Source: Diphasiastrum complanatum | Lineage: Eukaryota > Streptophyta > Lycopodiopsida > Lycopodiales > Lycopodiaceae | Assembly (NCBI GenBank): GCA_029204225.1 | Contig: CM055096.1 | Location: 44,317,967 to 44,381,966, forward strand | Length of the DNA: 64,000 bases | Reading direction: 5' to 3' | Shown: in pieces, positions 44,170 to 55,700 of the stretch | Layout of the letters: the number at the start of each line of letters is the position of its first letter | Position numbering within the stretch: the first letter of the stretch is position 1 | The notes under the pieces: generated by a model | Seen by the model: the letters and a program-made list of their open reading frames with translations, nothing else | What the model was told of the DNA's origin: nothing | Database searches by the model: none | Made by a program: the position numbers and the translations under genes

Positions 44170-46223
44170 GTTTAGATCCTGAAAATTTTCATTCAATGCA
44201 ATACCTAGAAGAATGATGCACTTAGGCGAGAGTTTAACCCTCACTAAGGAGACCTTTAAAACCTTTGTCGAGCCACACCATTGGTCATGAACCTTCGCTG
44301 AGATTTTTGTAAGCTATTTTTACAGTACTGAACATGCCTGTAGATTTTTGTCTAGAATTGATCCATTAAACTAGTACTTTGTCTAATGGACCCTCCAAAT
44401 TAGCCTATAAAAGGGCTGAATTCGATTTCATTTCTCACTTGTGCTAGTGAAGCTCTTGCAAATTTTTCTTGCGACCAAACATTCATGAAACTTTCACACA
44501 GTTTTCTGATACACCCTCAAGCCTTTTTTATTTTCAGTTTCTACCTTTTGCCATCATGTCTTCTATCGATACCAGTATTTCATTTCACTTTGTTGTTAAA
44601 CGTGATGTTCCAACTACAAAGGACAGCATGTCGCTTCCTAGCACAAGCCGGGTGCTGAATGGATGGCCCTTGTTGAGCTCTTGCTCACAACAATGGGTAT
44701 CCATAAGCATGCCTTTTCGAATAAAATCTCTTTTGTTCTGCGTTCATATTTGTGTCGATATTGCGATGCTTTTCGTCATTATATCTGACTTTCTTGTTGC
44801 TCAATATGGTAATCTGTTTTTAGTGAGTTATTATTAGTCTAGATGTTGACGACTAATATTTAGTCTTGTCTTTTGCAAATCATTCGTGACTGATTATTAG
44901 TCGAGCTCAATCTAGCTCTTCGCCAATCATTCATGACAAATAATTTGTCTAGTTGTTCGCGACAAATTATTCTTCTGGTGTTTTATTATGTTTGGCTACG
45001 TAATCAGAACGACCGTGATTTGTATCTAACGTTCTGTTTGTTTCCGATAGGCGTAGTCATGCTTAGGGAAAGAGTAATATAGCTCAAACACTTTCTGTTC
45101 GAGTTCGTTTCTCGTTCGAGTTTCAAGTTTGCTTCTTTTTCGTATTCGTTTTCTTTTTGAGCTATTTTCGTTTCTCATGCACAACACACCCTCTTTCTCC
45201 AACAAATAGGCTAGTATTTTTTTTTACCATATTTATAACATGGGCATCGACACTTTGATTTCATTAGCCCCCTATAACAAATAACGTGTTCATTGCAAAT
45301 CAATGTGTCCAAAGATTTGTAGCCCCAACCTTGATCCAAAAGGTTACAAATCTCTATTCTTTTATTTACTTTTTGTCGAACATTAAGGTGAAAGGTAAAT
45401 CTTTTTCATATGCATCAATTTCACCCCTCAGTTAAAAAGTAGAACATCAAGAAATTACAAGCATTTTTTTTACTATTGGGCATTGTAGCAAGGTTGAAAT
45501 TTATACTAAAGCAACTCAAAAAATGAATAACAATCATGGTACCTCATCTCCATATGGCCTCAATAAAAAGTACATAATAATTTTGTAAATTCTTTAACAA
45601 GGAGAATTCGTTTAATACACAAGGAGCTTATGACCACTTCATAAATGGTTGGAGATTGTCAATTGACTGATCAACTTAGAGTAAGCTTGTATTTACTTTA
45701 TTTAAGTAGATTCGATTGTATGTCTACACACAAGACAACTTTATTTTGATCCCTATGACTTGACATAAAATAATCAAGCTCGTCGATCTGTCATGTACTT
45801 TTAGTACATCCATGCTTATACATGCAAGATAATATCCAATGTAAGGTTTGTAGGCCCAAAATGAGCTATTAGACTTAAGAACAAGGCGTTTTCTCTTTGG
45901 GCCCTCCAAAGTAATTAATAAGGATAATAGGCCAATAAGGGCCCAATGTAGTTTAAATAACACTTAACAAGGGCTAACTATCCCTCAAGATAGTTACATT
46001 TAGTTAAATGAGAGCATTGTCTATAACTAGGCAAGAGACATCATTGGGATCTTTTGGCTCATTTGCAAGTGAGAGCTTCCTGCTTCCTCCTTGTATATAT
46101 GAGCTATGGGGATTTCCTTTGCTAGGTCTCATGTGCCTTATCTACATGAAACCATGCTCATTTCCATTGCTATGTACTCTTTCTTTCATTTCTATTGAGA
46201 TTCTATGGAGATCCTTGTGTTTC
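44170..46223. other. no gene seen
   Basis: About 2 kb of AT-rich DNA. A TATAAAAGG box near 44404 and a weak 122-codon frame at 44469 lack any domain. It may contain old LTR sequence. Confidence 0.4.
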
Positions 46224-46490
46224 TAGCTTTCTATGGATATGTTATCATGATTGTCTTGTACTCTTTTTGCTTCTAGTTTTACTTCTTTTGTAATTGCTAT
46301 TTGCTTGGGATTTGGCATGACATTTCTTGATATCAGAGCATAGATCCTAAATTTATGATGATTCTATGTGAGTCTCATTACATTGCATCTATAGCTTTCT
46401 ATGGACATGCTATCTTGATTGTCTTGTTCTCTTCTTGCTTTTAGCTTTACTATCATTGTTATTGCTATTAGCTTGGGATTTGGCACTGAA
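46224..46490. repeat. 168-bp-period tandem duplication
   Basis: TAGCTTTCTATGGA, ATGATTGTCTTGT and CTTGGGATTTGGCA recur in order starting at 46224 and 46392. Between them GATATCAGAGC (about 46331) resembles a degenerate primer-binding site, so this may be an old LTR-leader junction. Confidence 0.6.
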
Positions 46491-46831
46491 ACGATCTCAA
46501 TTTTAGGACATTTAGATTGTTTGAATTCGATGTCTTGTGGATATAATTATTCCTATCACTCAAGATAACTCAAATTTGATGTCAATCAACCAGAATATTT
46601 TGGCTTCAAATAGCTCAAATTTCATGCCTATCACTCAAAAATTCTCAAATATGATGCCTAACATGAGATTTGGTCTTTATCATTTAACATAATTCATGAA
46701 GCAATCAAACTTGACCAATATCAATTTTTAGACATACGAATTGTTTAAGTTCAACTTGTTATTGATGGAATTGGTCTATATTGTTAGATTTTACAATTTT
46801 TACCTTGTAAATGTAAATGGTTTGATATTGA

Positions 46832-46883
46832 TGTGGATCCACATCTGTGAAATATCATGTGGATCCACACATGTGAAATATCA
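46832..46883. repeat. 26-bp tandem repeat
   Basis: TGTGGATCCACATCTGTGAA and TGTGGATCCACACATGTGAA start consecutive units. Each contains the palindrome GTGGATCCAC. Confidence 0.85.
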
Positions 46884-47392
46884 TGTAAAAAGTTCAGATC
46901 CAATGTATATAGATTTCATACAAGTCAAATATCAAATCTCCTAGATTGTAGGATCTATCTCCTAAATTTTAAAAATCTAGAAGGTCAACACCTTGATGAT
47001 GTGGCAAAATAAGTGGGATCTTATCTAAAGTGGATATGGATGAGTACAATGAGCTGTCCCACACGTGCTACAAGTAGTCTGGAGAGAGATTATGGTGATT
47101 GTGTATTATCCATGATGGATCCATTTTGAAATGATTGGAAACATTGATTTGGGAGCAATCTTCGTGATTTCAACTCTCTATGCAAGTTCTTTGTAAATGA
47201 ATGCTTAGGATTTGATAAGTATACATATTTTCTGTTAGCAGGCCATATAGTGGCTGTACTTCACACGTGTCAAGGCTTTTGATCATTATCTTTGATTGTT
47301 CTTGCTTTCATGTGTAGAAATTGTCAAGTAGAAACTAGTTTTGGATGCTAGTTTGGAGATAGATCAACATACCAAGTTGCCAATCACTAGGC
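46884..47392. other. no gene seen
   Basis: Non-coding AT-rich interval. Confidence 0.4.
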
Positions 47393-47990
47393 GTCGGCTG
47401 GATCTGCCTCTGCTTCAACTCTTTTGTGTAGAAGTGCATCCTTTATCTGGGTCTACAAGGCATTGAAATCTCTCTTCAGTCGGTCATTCTCAGCTATAGA
47501 GTTCCGAAATTCCTCATGTGCCTCCGCTCCTGTGCAGCTGAAAACTTTCGTACTTTTGGGGTCACTTATCTGCGCTTGCTTTCCCTTGCGAAGTGTCGAC
47601 AGCTCTGCCACAAGCTTTCCAATGTTCTTCACTACTTGGGCATATTCATCGTGTGCATCCACACCAGGACAGCTTGTTTCCGCAAACTCTTTAGAATCAA
47701 TTAATTTTTCTACAAACTTGTGCTTTTCTTGGTATAGAGGTTGAAGAATTTCTTTTCTAAATGATTCTTGCAGTGTTGCATGTGCTTGTTGCCACTGGTC
47801 TGCATCAACCTTGATGGTTCCTGAATTGGTGCATCGTTGTAGTGTATTCTTTGCACTTATTCGTGACAGCTTTTCCGAATCAAATTGCTGCTCAGATCTT
47901 CAGCCTTTTTCTGGTAGAAATCTACCTTATTCGTAAGAGCAATATGCTCCGAATCAAATATGGATATATGCTCGAGGAAAGGGGTGCACT
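47393..47990 (-). pseudogene. decayed coiled-coil coding segment of unknown family
   Basis: I do not recognise the family. The minus strand encodes a coherent helical protein: HIALTNKVDFYQKKAEDL, a one-base shift near 47910, DSEKLSRISAKNTLQRC, WQQAHATLQESFRKEILQ, HKFVEKLIDSKEFAETSCPG, AQVVKNIGKLVAELSTLRKG, then ENDRLKRDFNAL, an in-frame TAG, and IKDALLHKRVEAEADPADA to a final stop near 47393. About 190 codons survive with one shift and one stop. Heptad-like Leu spacing and many Lys/Glu suggest coiled coils. No retrotransposon motif is present, so it could be an exon or retrocopy of a host gene. Confidence 0.45.
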
Positions 47991-50096
47991 TGGTAGGTCA
48001 TAAGATCTCATCAAACAGACAATCCATGTTGATGACCTTTATGCCCTTTGGTAGGCTTCAAGATCCTCAATCTCTACTTTGAGACCAACATGCTTGCAAT
48101 CCCGATATGTGGCAATCATGACAACTCTAATTGGCACAAACGTCTTCCTTCTCACCTTCTGTGGCTTGACTTGATTCTTGGAGCAACTACGAATCACATC
48201 GTTTATAGAACAAAACATATTGTAATAAAGACAAATATATGTAGTAAGAGATTAGAATTATTGTGAAGGCAATCCCATCCACGTTATAAAAAACACTCCT
48301 AGCACACGTGCAAGAAATGGCAGAAGAAAAAAAAAATGTGACTAATGCTTTTATCTCATGGCATACCTACAAAGTTGGCCAACAAACTCCATTTCTCATA
48401 TACTAGCTTGTGGTTACCACCAACTTGGAGTTCACAAGCCATGTATCCTACGACATACTTGGAGGCAGGATGGCAGCTTAAGCTGCATTTGGCTATCAAC
48501 CTGACAACACAAGCCATTGGCAAACTAAAATTCAAGAAAAAGAAATGAATGTTCAATTAGAGATTCATAGTCAAGAAAATCTCTAGTATATAGGGATTTT
48601 CTTTAAAAAGAGCACCAATTTTTAGGTTTGTCAAGATTGAAAAGCCTTTCGTAGCTTCACAAATACAAGTGGGCTGGCTATGGGTGATGGTCACTCACAT
48701 TGGGGATACTTTCATGATGAAATTTGGAACTTGTAACCATGCTAAGTATTGAGGTTTTGGCATCACAATTATTTTGGTAAATCTGGGTCAAAATTGATTA
48801 ACTTATATGTTAGTGTGTTCTAGTACTTGGAAACACTAAAGATATGACAAAGACAATAGATTATGAACATGGTTTTGAGACAAGTAGTAAGTGTACTAAT
48901 TTGAAACGCATAATGGAGTTGCAAATGCCAAAAATTGACAAGGTTTTTATTCATGATTTCAATCATGCATTATCCATTGATACACCTGGAAAAGGACTCT
49001 TCAATATTCTTTCTTCAACCATACTATTGATTTTTTTTATGCGCCCATAAGCGAAGAGATTATGCATACATTTTTTAAGCTTTGTACCTTTTTGCGACAT
49101 AGATATCAGTCTAATCAAAGCGAATTAATAGTGTATCAATGTTGCATGCTTAAGTAAAGATAAGACTCTCTAAACACAAAATTTATCCTAAATGATTGAA
49201 AAAATTTACAAAAGCAATGGCTGACAAAAAAGAACAAAATTAAGCAAGGATAATCGAAAAATCCTACAAATTTCATATCGCATCACCATGCGTAGTGAGT
49301 GACCTTCAAACATATTCAAATACTCATTTCAATAACAGAGCGAAATTGCTAGAGAGGATTTAAGTAGACAAATTCCCCTGCAAGGTATAGCACGGACAAA
49401 AGACAATTTATGGGCCATAATATAAAAGAACACTGGTTGGTGGGACTTTTTGGCAATCATTCACAACCCGTATATTGTATTTTGCTTACATTCTAATCCA
49501 TCTTATCTCAAGTACATACATAGTGTGTCATCATGTGAGACTGCAATACGTGTGCCTGTGCGTGTGCACATGGGTGTATGCTCATAGAAAAAGTTACACA
49601 TACAATTTCATAATTGAAGACTGTCCACCTTTCATTCATTTCAATAATCATAAGCTGGAACCCAAAGAACACTCTTTTTCTGATCCAAAAAGTGACTCTT
49701 TTCAATCAATGGAGAGATGGTCGGTCCTTCAAGGTGCAAGCAAAGAACAAATCAATTAAAGGATGTCTTCACGTCAAGATCAAAGGTTAATAAATGAACT
49801 ATTTTCTTGTCATTAAGTTTCAAGGCTCGCCATGCACATACGTCATCATGGCCTTGGTTTAATAGGCAGACTAGGCAGGCAAAAAATGTCCTTTCCGTCT
49901 GGAAAACTGTCCATCAAAAGAATTTATGGGTTGTCGTCGAGATCATCAATGTACCCGAACCAATAAATGACCATGCCAGACCCAAATCTGTTCACATAAC
50001 TGCACCAACAACAAGTGCACCTTAGATTGATGCCCGATTCTTGATTTTTACAGGGCATATATAAGAAGCCCCAAAGAACGCAAATATAAGATACAC

Positions 50097-50100
<4 letters not shown>
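47991..50100. other. no gene seen
   Basis: About 2.1 kb of AT-rich DNA with short unsupported frames (for example 48048-48266 and 49475-49759). No domain, LTR or tandem repeat was recognised. Confidence 0.45.

Positions 50101-50165
<65 letters not shown>
50101..50165. repeat. (GA)n microsatellite
   Basis: About 32 uninterrupted GA units. Confidence 0.95.
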
Positions 50166-50167
<2 letters not shown>

Positions 50168-50573
50168 TATCAAATAACAAAGAAAAAGCTCAGCATAATG
50201 GCACTAAAACAAATCATCTGCATAATGTGAAAGCTGATAAAAAATAGGCCGTCTAGAAAGCTGCCAAAGGTTGATCGGAGATTAATAAGCCAAGAGCTTC
50301 TGCTAGAATTGAGACCCAGAGTTGTGGAGTAGACACCAGCAGACTAGCACTTTCTTTTCCAATTGCAACATCACAATAGCTTTAGTAATCTGCCAGGAAT
50401 AATCCAAGCCAATTTTTCTCTCAATTCTTCCATTCTTGAATAGTAGAATAACTAGAAGTATCAGCAGAATGTCATTATATTGCAGACCATGATCTACTGC
50501 AGAAAGCAAAGAGAACGCATCTCATATGGATAGCAATCAAAGATAAATCACAAATAAACATCAAAAGTCTGCC
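50166..50573. other. no gene seen
   Basis: Non-coding interval before a copia RT fragment. Confidence 0.4.
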
Positions 50574-51462
50574 ATGAAAATTCAGATATTGGTACCATCT
50601 TCTATTGCTGGAGATAAGGGGCAGCAATCAACCAGTTTTGACCTGCCCAACACCTCATCAGGTTTAGAGGCTAGTGTTCATCAAGAACCGCCAGTTGTTG
50701 CTCAAAATCAGCCTGCAGGAACTGTTGGACAGCAAGGACCAGTTTTGGAAGATCTTGGACAGCCAAGTGTGGTGTCGGAGGATCTTGGACAGCAAATTGT
50801 AAGAAGAGACATGGCTGTTGGACAGCCCAAAACAGTCCCACGGTGGCTGACGAGACAGCAAAGTGAGTTCATTTTATGATGGAAAAACACGTGCCTCTAC
50901 AAAATCAGTGGACTATGCTGATTTTTCAGATTTTGCTCTTACATCTCATGGAGATGTTGCAGAAGAACCTGTTTTTTATGAGCAGGCCAAGGGAGTAAAA
51001 TGTTGGGAGGATGCAATGCAAAATGAGTATAACTCACTTACGAAGAACCAGATTTGGGTTCTTGTTGATCTTCCTCATGGGAAGAAGGCAATTGGTTCTA
51101 AATGGATATACAAAATGAAGTATAAGGCAGATGGTACCATTGAAAGGTACAAGGCAAGGCTCGTTGCCAAAGGCTATGCTCAGCAAAAGGGGATTGATTA
51201 TGAGGAGACTTTTTCTCCTACTGCTCGGATGACTACCGTGAGGGTAGTAACCTCTTTGGCTGCCCACTTTGGTTGGCGTTTGCGGCAACTTGACATAAAG
51301 ACAGCATTCCTCATAGGTGATCTCAATGAGCAAGTGTACCTTCAACAACTTGCTGGTTTTTTGGTTGAAGGCCGGGACAACAGGTCTGAAAGCAGTGGAG
51401 GAAGAGCTGAAAGGGCTTTTCTTGATTCTCTCTGTGGAAGTACAGTCCTCAGAAACAGCTAA
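50574..51462 (+). pseudogene. pol: copia linker and reverse transcriptase N-terminus
   Basis: The first 100 codons form the low-complexity integrase-RT linker with repeated LGQ motifs. After a frameshift near 50870 RT begins: WEDAMQNEYNSLTKNQIW, IGSKWIYKMKYKADG, YEETFSPTARM, LRQLDIKTAFLIGDLNEQVY. Homology ends about 25 codons later, before the LYGLKQ and YVDD motifs, and unrelated DNA (GSTVLRNS) reads to a stop. RT of this fragment is otherwise open for about 170 codons. Gypsy-2 leader sequence follows, so the truncation may mark that insertion or a deletion. Confidence 0.82.
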
Positions 51463-51553
51463 GTCATCTTTCCTTTTCCTTGTACAGTTGTAAATTAGTC
51501 TTTTAGACTTTTTTTCCTTCAGAAGTTAAGGTAACTCTCTTTCAGTTCCGAAG

Positions 51554-52765
51554 ATGACCACTCCTCAGGGACCTAATCAACCCCAGGAGAGAGGCTTCGA
51601 CGAACTTGAAACAGAAGCCTTGGCTTATAGAAAAGGGAAGGAACCCATGGAAGTGGAAGAACAGGAACAGTTCGCCGAAGAACTCGACGAACTGGTTACC
51701 AAGGAGCAGTTTCTCCAATTGGTAACAGAAGTGGATGAACTGAAGTTGGCATTAGCCAATTTCAAGTCCAGTGTGGACGACTCGTTCGCTGAACTCAAAA
51801 GCTTGATTTTGAGTTCCGCGAAAGGAAGCCTTCCCTCCACTTCTCAGTTATCCCCTTCTCCACTTCCATCAGTTTCGGGTGAGACTTTACGATCTCACCC
51901 CAGTGTTTTTAAAGATTTAAAGCCTCCTACTTTTAATGGGGAAGAGAAGGATAGAAATGCAGATATTCTACAAACCTTCCTCAGCAAATGGAAGAACATT
52001 CATGCTCTTAAACAGACCCCTGACCATTTGCAAGCAATTGAGGCCGGTCTTTCCTTAGGGCCTATGGCCTATAAGTGGTGGTTAAATCTCCAGGAGACTG
52101 GGCAGACTCCCCGGTCATGGAAAGCTTTTGAAGAAGCTTTCCTAAGAGAATTTCTACCAGAAAATGAACTGGATAGAGCCTGGGAAGCCTGGGAAAGAAC
52201 AGTAATGGATAAATCCCTCATCCAATATATCTCGCAGTATCGAGAAGCAATTTTAAAGATTAAAAATATGGATGACTATCAGAAAATCAGGGGATTTGTC
52301 CGTGGCCTCAAAGATGAATATAAAGTAGAGGTCCAGAGAAACTCGCCTGCTACCCTTGAGCAAGCTCTCAGATATGCTCAAATCTATGATGATTCAGTGG
52401 ATAGGAAGAAGGCGAGACAACAGCCACTTTCTGAGCAGCCTTCTCAGAAAGACTTTCAATTTAAAAAGAAATTTTTAAAAAGAAAGAAAGAAGACAAATT
52501 TAAAATTGAAGCTCCTCAGAAACGCCCTTCACTCATACAGCCCTTAAAACCAGATGATTTTGAGAAAGCCAAACAAGAACGTTTGTGCTTTGTGTGTATG
52601 AGCAAGGGACACACAGTCAGACAGTGTCCCAAGGGGCCTTTCACTAAAAAAGATAAGAAAGATAAAAACAAGTTCATCTTGTTCAGACTGTATGTTTCCC
52701 CAGTGACTCGGCAGCTTCTGAGATCAAAGTGTATCATGAAGATCATGAACACTGTTGCCAGCTGA
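51554..52765 (+). pseudogene. gag: Gypsy-2 gag
   Basis: A 403-codon open frame. Residues about 35-90 are a Glu/Leu-rich coiled coil (ELDELVTKEQFLQLVTEVDE). The capsid region has LGPMAYKWWLNLQETG and SWKAFEEAFLREFLPEN, and the knuckle CFVCMSKGHTVRQC is near residue 350. After the knuckle the frame runs into unrelated residues ending IMNTVAS. The inverted copy at 56.4-56.8 kb shows gag and protease in one frame there, and it has one more A in the run near 52668 (plus copy GATAAAAACAAG). A one-base deletion therefore separates gag from protease. Apart from this, gag is intact. Confidence 0.87.
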
Positions 52766-53265
52766 CCTCCGCAATGCTAGCGAGACCCTTCAGCTTTGGG
52801 CCGCATGACCTAGTACGTATGCATGGGAAAGTTGGTAACCAGTCAGTAAGAGTCATGGTTGATGATGGGGCAACCCATAATTTCATCAACCACACCCTGG
52901 TTAAAAAGCTTAAACTACCAGAAGTACCTAGTCAGCATAGGTACATAGTTTTATTAGCTAAGGGTGAAGATAAAAAAATATGGGAAACTATGGTAAGTAA
53001 GTTAAATCTTGGTATTCAGGGGTACCAAGATGAAATAAACTTTCAGATAATGCAGCTAGATCGAACAGACATTGTTCTCGGGAGAGATTGGCTCTACAGT
53101 TTAGGACCTTCCCTCCACATAAACTATCAGGAGAACACCCTCAGCTTTCAGCATAAAGGCCGAGAGATCCAGTTGCATGGGGAGCATGATGTTCCCAACA
53201 GCCCTATGGTCTGCAGTTCAAAACTCTGTCAGCTAATCGGAAGACCATCAGGTATTCTTATGTGA
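52729..53265 (+). pseudogene. pol: Gypsy-2 protease
   Basis: Aspartic protease with SVRVMVDDGATHNFINH. The usual DSG reads DDG, and the inverted copy also has DDG, so this may be a family feature and not damage. TDIVLGRDWLYSLG is the C-terminal motif. It follows gag by a one-base shift and ends at a TGA after a small indel near 53240. Confidence 0.8.
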
Positions 53266-53968
53266 CTTTCAGTTTATTCCTGAAGTTTTTCCAGTTCTAT
53301 TCAGCAGAAAATCAGTAAATTAGAAACTTTATTGTCTAAATTTAAAGATGTTTTTCCTGAAGATTTGCCACATGGTTTACCACCTAGCAGAGAGGTAGAT
53401 CATGTAATAAACCTAGTACCAGGTACAACACCTGTTTCTAAACCTCCGTATCGGGTCAGCCGAACAGAGGATGAAGAAATAACTAGGCAATTAACAGACT
53501 ATCTTGGGAAAGGCCAAATTCAGACCAGTAGTTCACCATGGGCCTCACCAGTCCTATTGGTGAAAAAGGGCAGACGAGTTGTTTGATCAACTCGACGGGG
53601 CTAAGTTTTTCAGCAAAATAGACCTCAGATCGGGATATCATCAAGTCCGTATAAAATCGGAAGATGTCTCGAAAACAGCTTTTAGGACTCGTCACGGTCA
53701 TTATGAGTTTAAGGTGATGCCATTTGGGCTCACAAATGCTCCAGCTACCTTTATGACCTTGATGAATAGTGTCCTCAGACCATACTTGGGTAAGTTTGTA
53801 GTCGTATTTTCAGATGACATCCTCGTCTACAGCAAGAATACGGCAACTTCCGTTGAGGATGATGATGAGTCCAAGTACACGTCGTCAGATGACGTTGAGG
53901 ATTCTGAGCCTGTATTACCCAAGCAAACCCCGGTGGTTGAGGGTCAGTTGACTCAAGGATTCAAATGA
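53266..53968 (+). pseudogene. pol: Gypsy-2 reverse transcriptase with two deletions
   Basis: The linker KFKDVFPEDLPHGLPPSREVDHVI and the RT start [13 protein letters not shown] are followed by a deletion of roughly 25-30 codons. The inverted copy still has SMRLCVDYR at that spot. RT resumes as [37 protein letters not shown] and [14 protein letters not shown], with both catalytic Asp present. Then thumb, connection and RNase H are gone, replaced by an acidic segment ([20 protein letters not shown]). A TGA at 53966 is in frame with the integrase that follows. Confidence 0.82.
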
Positions 53969-54723
53969 AAACAGTATTCCATTCAGGATGAGTACTTGCT
54001 CTATAGAGATAGAGTATGTGTCCCCAATTCAGAGGATTATAGGCAGCAGGTCCTATATGAATGTCATGACAATCCTAGCGCGGGACACCCAGGCATACAG
54101 AAGACCTATGAGCTTCTTCGTAGGCAATTTTTCTGGCCCAGTATGAAAAAGGACGCCCACCAGTATGTAACCAGTTGCCAGAAATGTCAAGTAAATAAAG
54201 CAGAGCGTTTAAAGGCAGGAGAATGTTGCATCCCTTAGAAATACCAGCTGCTAAATGGGAGAGTATCTCCATGGATTTTATAGTAGGCCTGCCTAAAACC
54301 CAAAAGGGTAATGACGCTATATGGGTCACAGTTGACCGTCTGACCAAAATGGCTCATTTCATTCCGACCAAAACAACCGTTAGAGCTCCAGAGTTAGCGA
54401 GGTTGTTTGTAGATGGGCTATTTAAATTGTACGGTCTACCTTCCGGCATAGTCAGCGACCGGGACAGTAAGTTTACTGGAAATTTTTGGAGGGCAGTATT
54501 CCATCATCTCCATACTAAACTTAATATGAGTACCATCGACCATCCACAGACGGATGGTCAAACAGAAAGGGTAAATCAAGTGCTGGAGGATATGCTTTGT
54601 GCATACGTCAGCAAGAAGCGGACTAATTGGGAGGAGCATCTCTCGATATTAGAGTTTGCTTACAACAGTACCAAACATTCAGCTACGGGATACAGCCCAT
54701 TTATGCTGATTTACGGTTTCTAG
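53969..54723 (+). pseudogene. pol: Gypsy-2 integrase (H2C2 and core)
   Basis: H2C2: YECHDNPSAGHPGIQ ... CQKCQVNKAERL. A one-base shift near 54225 precedes the core: WESISMDFIVGLPKTQ (first Asp), IVSDRDSKFTGNFW (second Asp), QTDGQTERVNQVLEDM (Glu), EFAYNSTKHSATG. All catalytic residues are present. A TAG at 54721 is a C-to-T change of the Gln codon in the YGFQPRSP motif. The same frame continues into the C-terminal domain. Confidence 0.87.
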
Positions 54724-55329
54724 CCACGCTCACCCACAGCTATAGGGTTTAAACAAGAAAAAGTTGAAGCAGCCAAAAACTTTTTAGAGGACCTAAACCA
54801 GATGATAGAACATGCTAAGCGTAGCATTAGACAGTCCCAGGATCGAGCCAGGCATTATGCAGATCCACACGGACGGGATGTGCAGTTCTCCACTGGTGAG
54901 AAAGTCTACTTGAGAGTCCCAGTTGACTCTAAAACCCTCAAATCAGGAGTGTGTGCTAAGTTGTCTCCAAGGTATTGTGGTCCCTTTACCATCAGTAGGA
55001 GACTAGGCGAGGTCACCTATGAACTAGAACTCCCACACAGCAGTAAGGTTTTTCCAGTCTTTCATGTAAGTCAGTTACGAAAAGCCTTAGCCAGATCAGA
55101 CAATTTGGTAGGGGACAGTGTTCTAGTTCTCCCATTGGATCCTCAACAACCTCCACATGAGCCAGAGGAGATTCTTGATAGTAGAGAGACGCAGACTCGT
55201 CATACTCTATACCGAGAATATCTGGTTAAGTGGAATGATCAGCCTGTTGAGAATGCCACTTGGGAAAGAGGCAGCGTCCTTCGCAAGATTTTTCCAGACT
55301 TTGTCTTAGAGGACCAAGACGGTTCTTAA
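54724..55329 (+). pseudogene. pol: Gypsy-2 integrase C-terminus with chromodomain
   Basis: In frame with the core after the single TAG. The C-terminal beta domain has GEKVYLRVPVDSK, LSPRYCGPFTI and FPVFHVSQLRKA. The chromodomain at the end reads EEILDSRETQTRHTLYREYL, then VKWNDQPVENATWE. Chromodomains in these elements bind modified histone tails in other systems. The frame ends at a TAA directly before the polypurine tract. Confidence 0.86.
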
Positions 55330-55340
55330 GGGGGAGGGAG
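55328..55340 (+). promoter_or_regulatory. Gypsy-2 polypurine tract
   Basis: AAGGGGGAGGGAG directly before TGTTACGAGC of the LTR. Confidence 0.85.
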
Positions 55341-55700
55341 TGTTACGAGCTCGTAACCAGTGCCGAACCCTAGAGAACACAGATAGGTCAGATACCACAG
55401 TCAGGGTCGTGTCCAGCGTACATGACCAACAGGGCAAGACAGTGTGAGTAGTGTGCCCCAGCACGGTCCATAGCCATGGCGGGCTTAACACAGCCTAGGG
55501 ACCCTGTCAGCAGGATAGGGCCCCCAGTTGGGTCCCGACGTGCAGTCGACCACGTCAATGCCACGTGGTCGACACTTGGCAGTAGCATGCTACCAGTTCT
55601 CACACTGGGCTAGGAGGGGCTTACTCTATATCAGGGAGTAGGCAAGGTTGGGTGGATCAGTTAGTGTTTGCCCTATTGTGGTGTTAGGATCTATTACATC
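55341..55700 (+). repeat. Gypsy-2 3' LTR
   Basis: Begins TGTTACGAGCTCGTAACC, which contains a perfect 16-bp palindrome, and matches 56812-57139 in inverted orientation. Its right end is cut near ATCTGTAATCTAC, where inverted RT sequence starts. Confidence 0.85.

Larger units (their letters stand above)
51475..55700 (+). mobile_element. Gypsy-2, chromovirus lacking 5' LTR, with internal deletions
   Basis: It carries about 80 bp of leader, gag, protease, RT (with two deletions), H2C2 integrase, chromodomain, polypurine tract and 3' LTR. The 5' LTR is missing; copia RT lies directly to the left. RT thumb and RNase H are deleted. At the right the LTR meets an inverted partial copy of the same element near 55700. 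Confidence 0.85.

Noticed and set aside
44469-44837. 122-codon frame as a host gene
   Set aside because: No domain, poor composition, and it lies in probable old LTR sequence.
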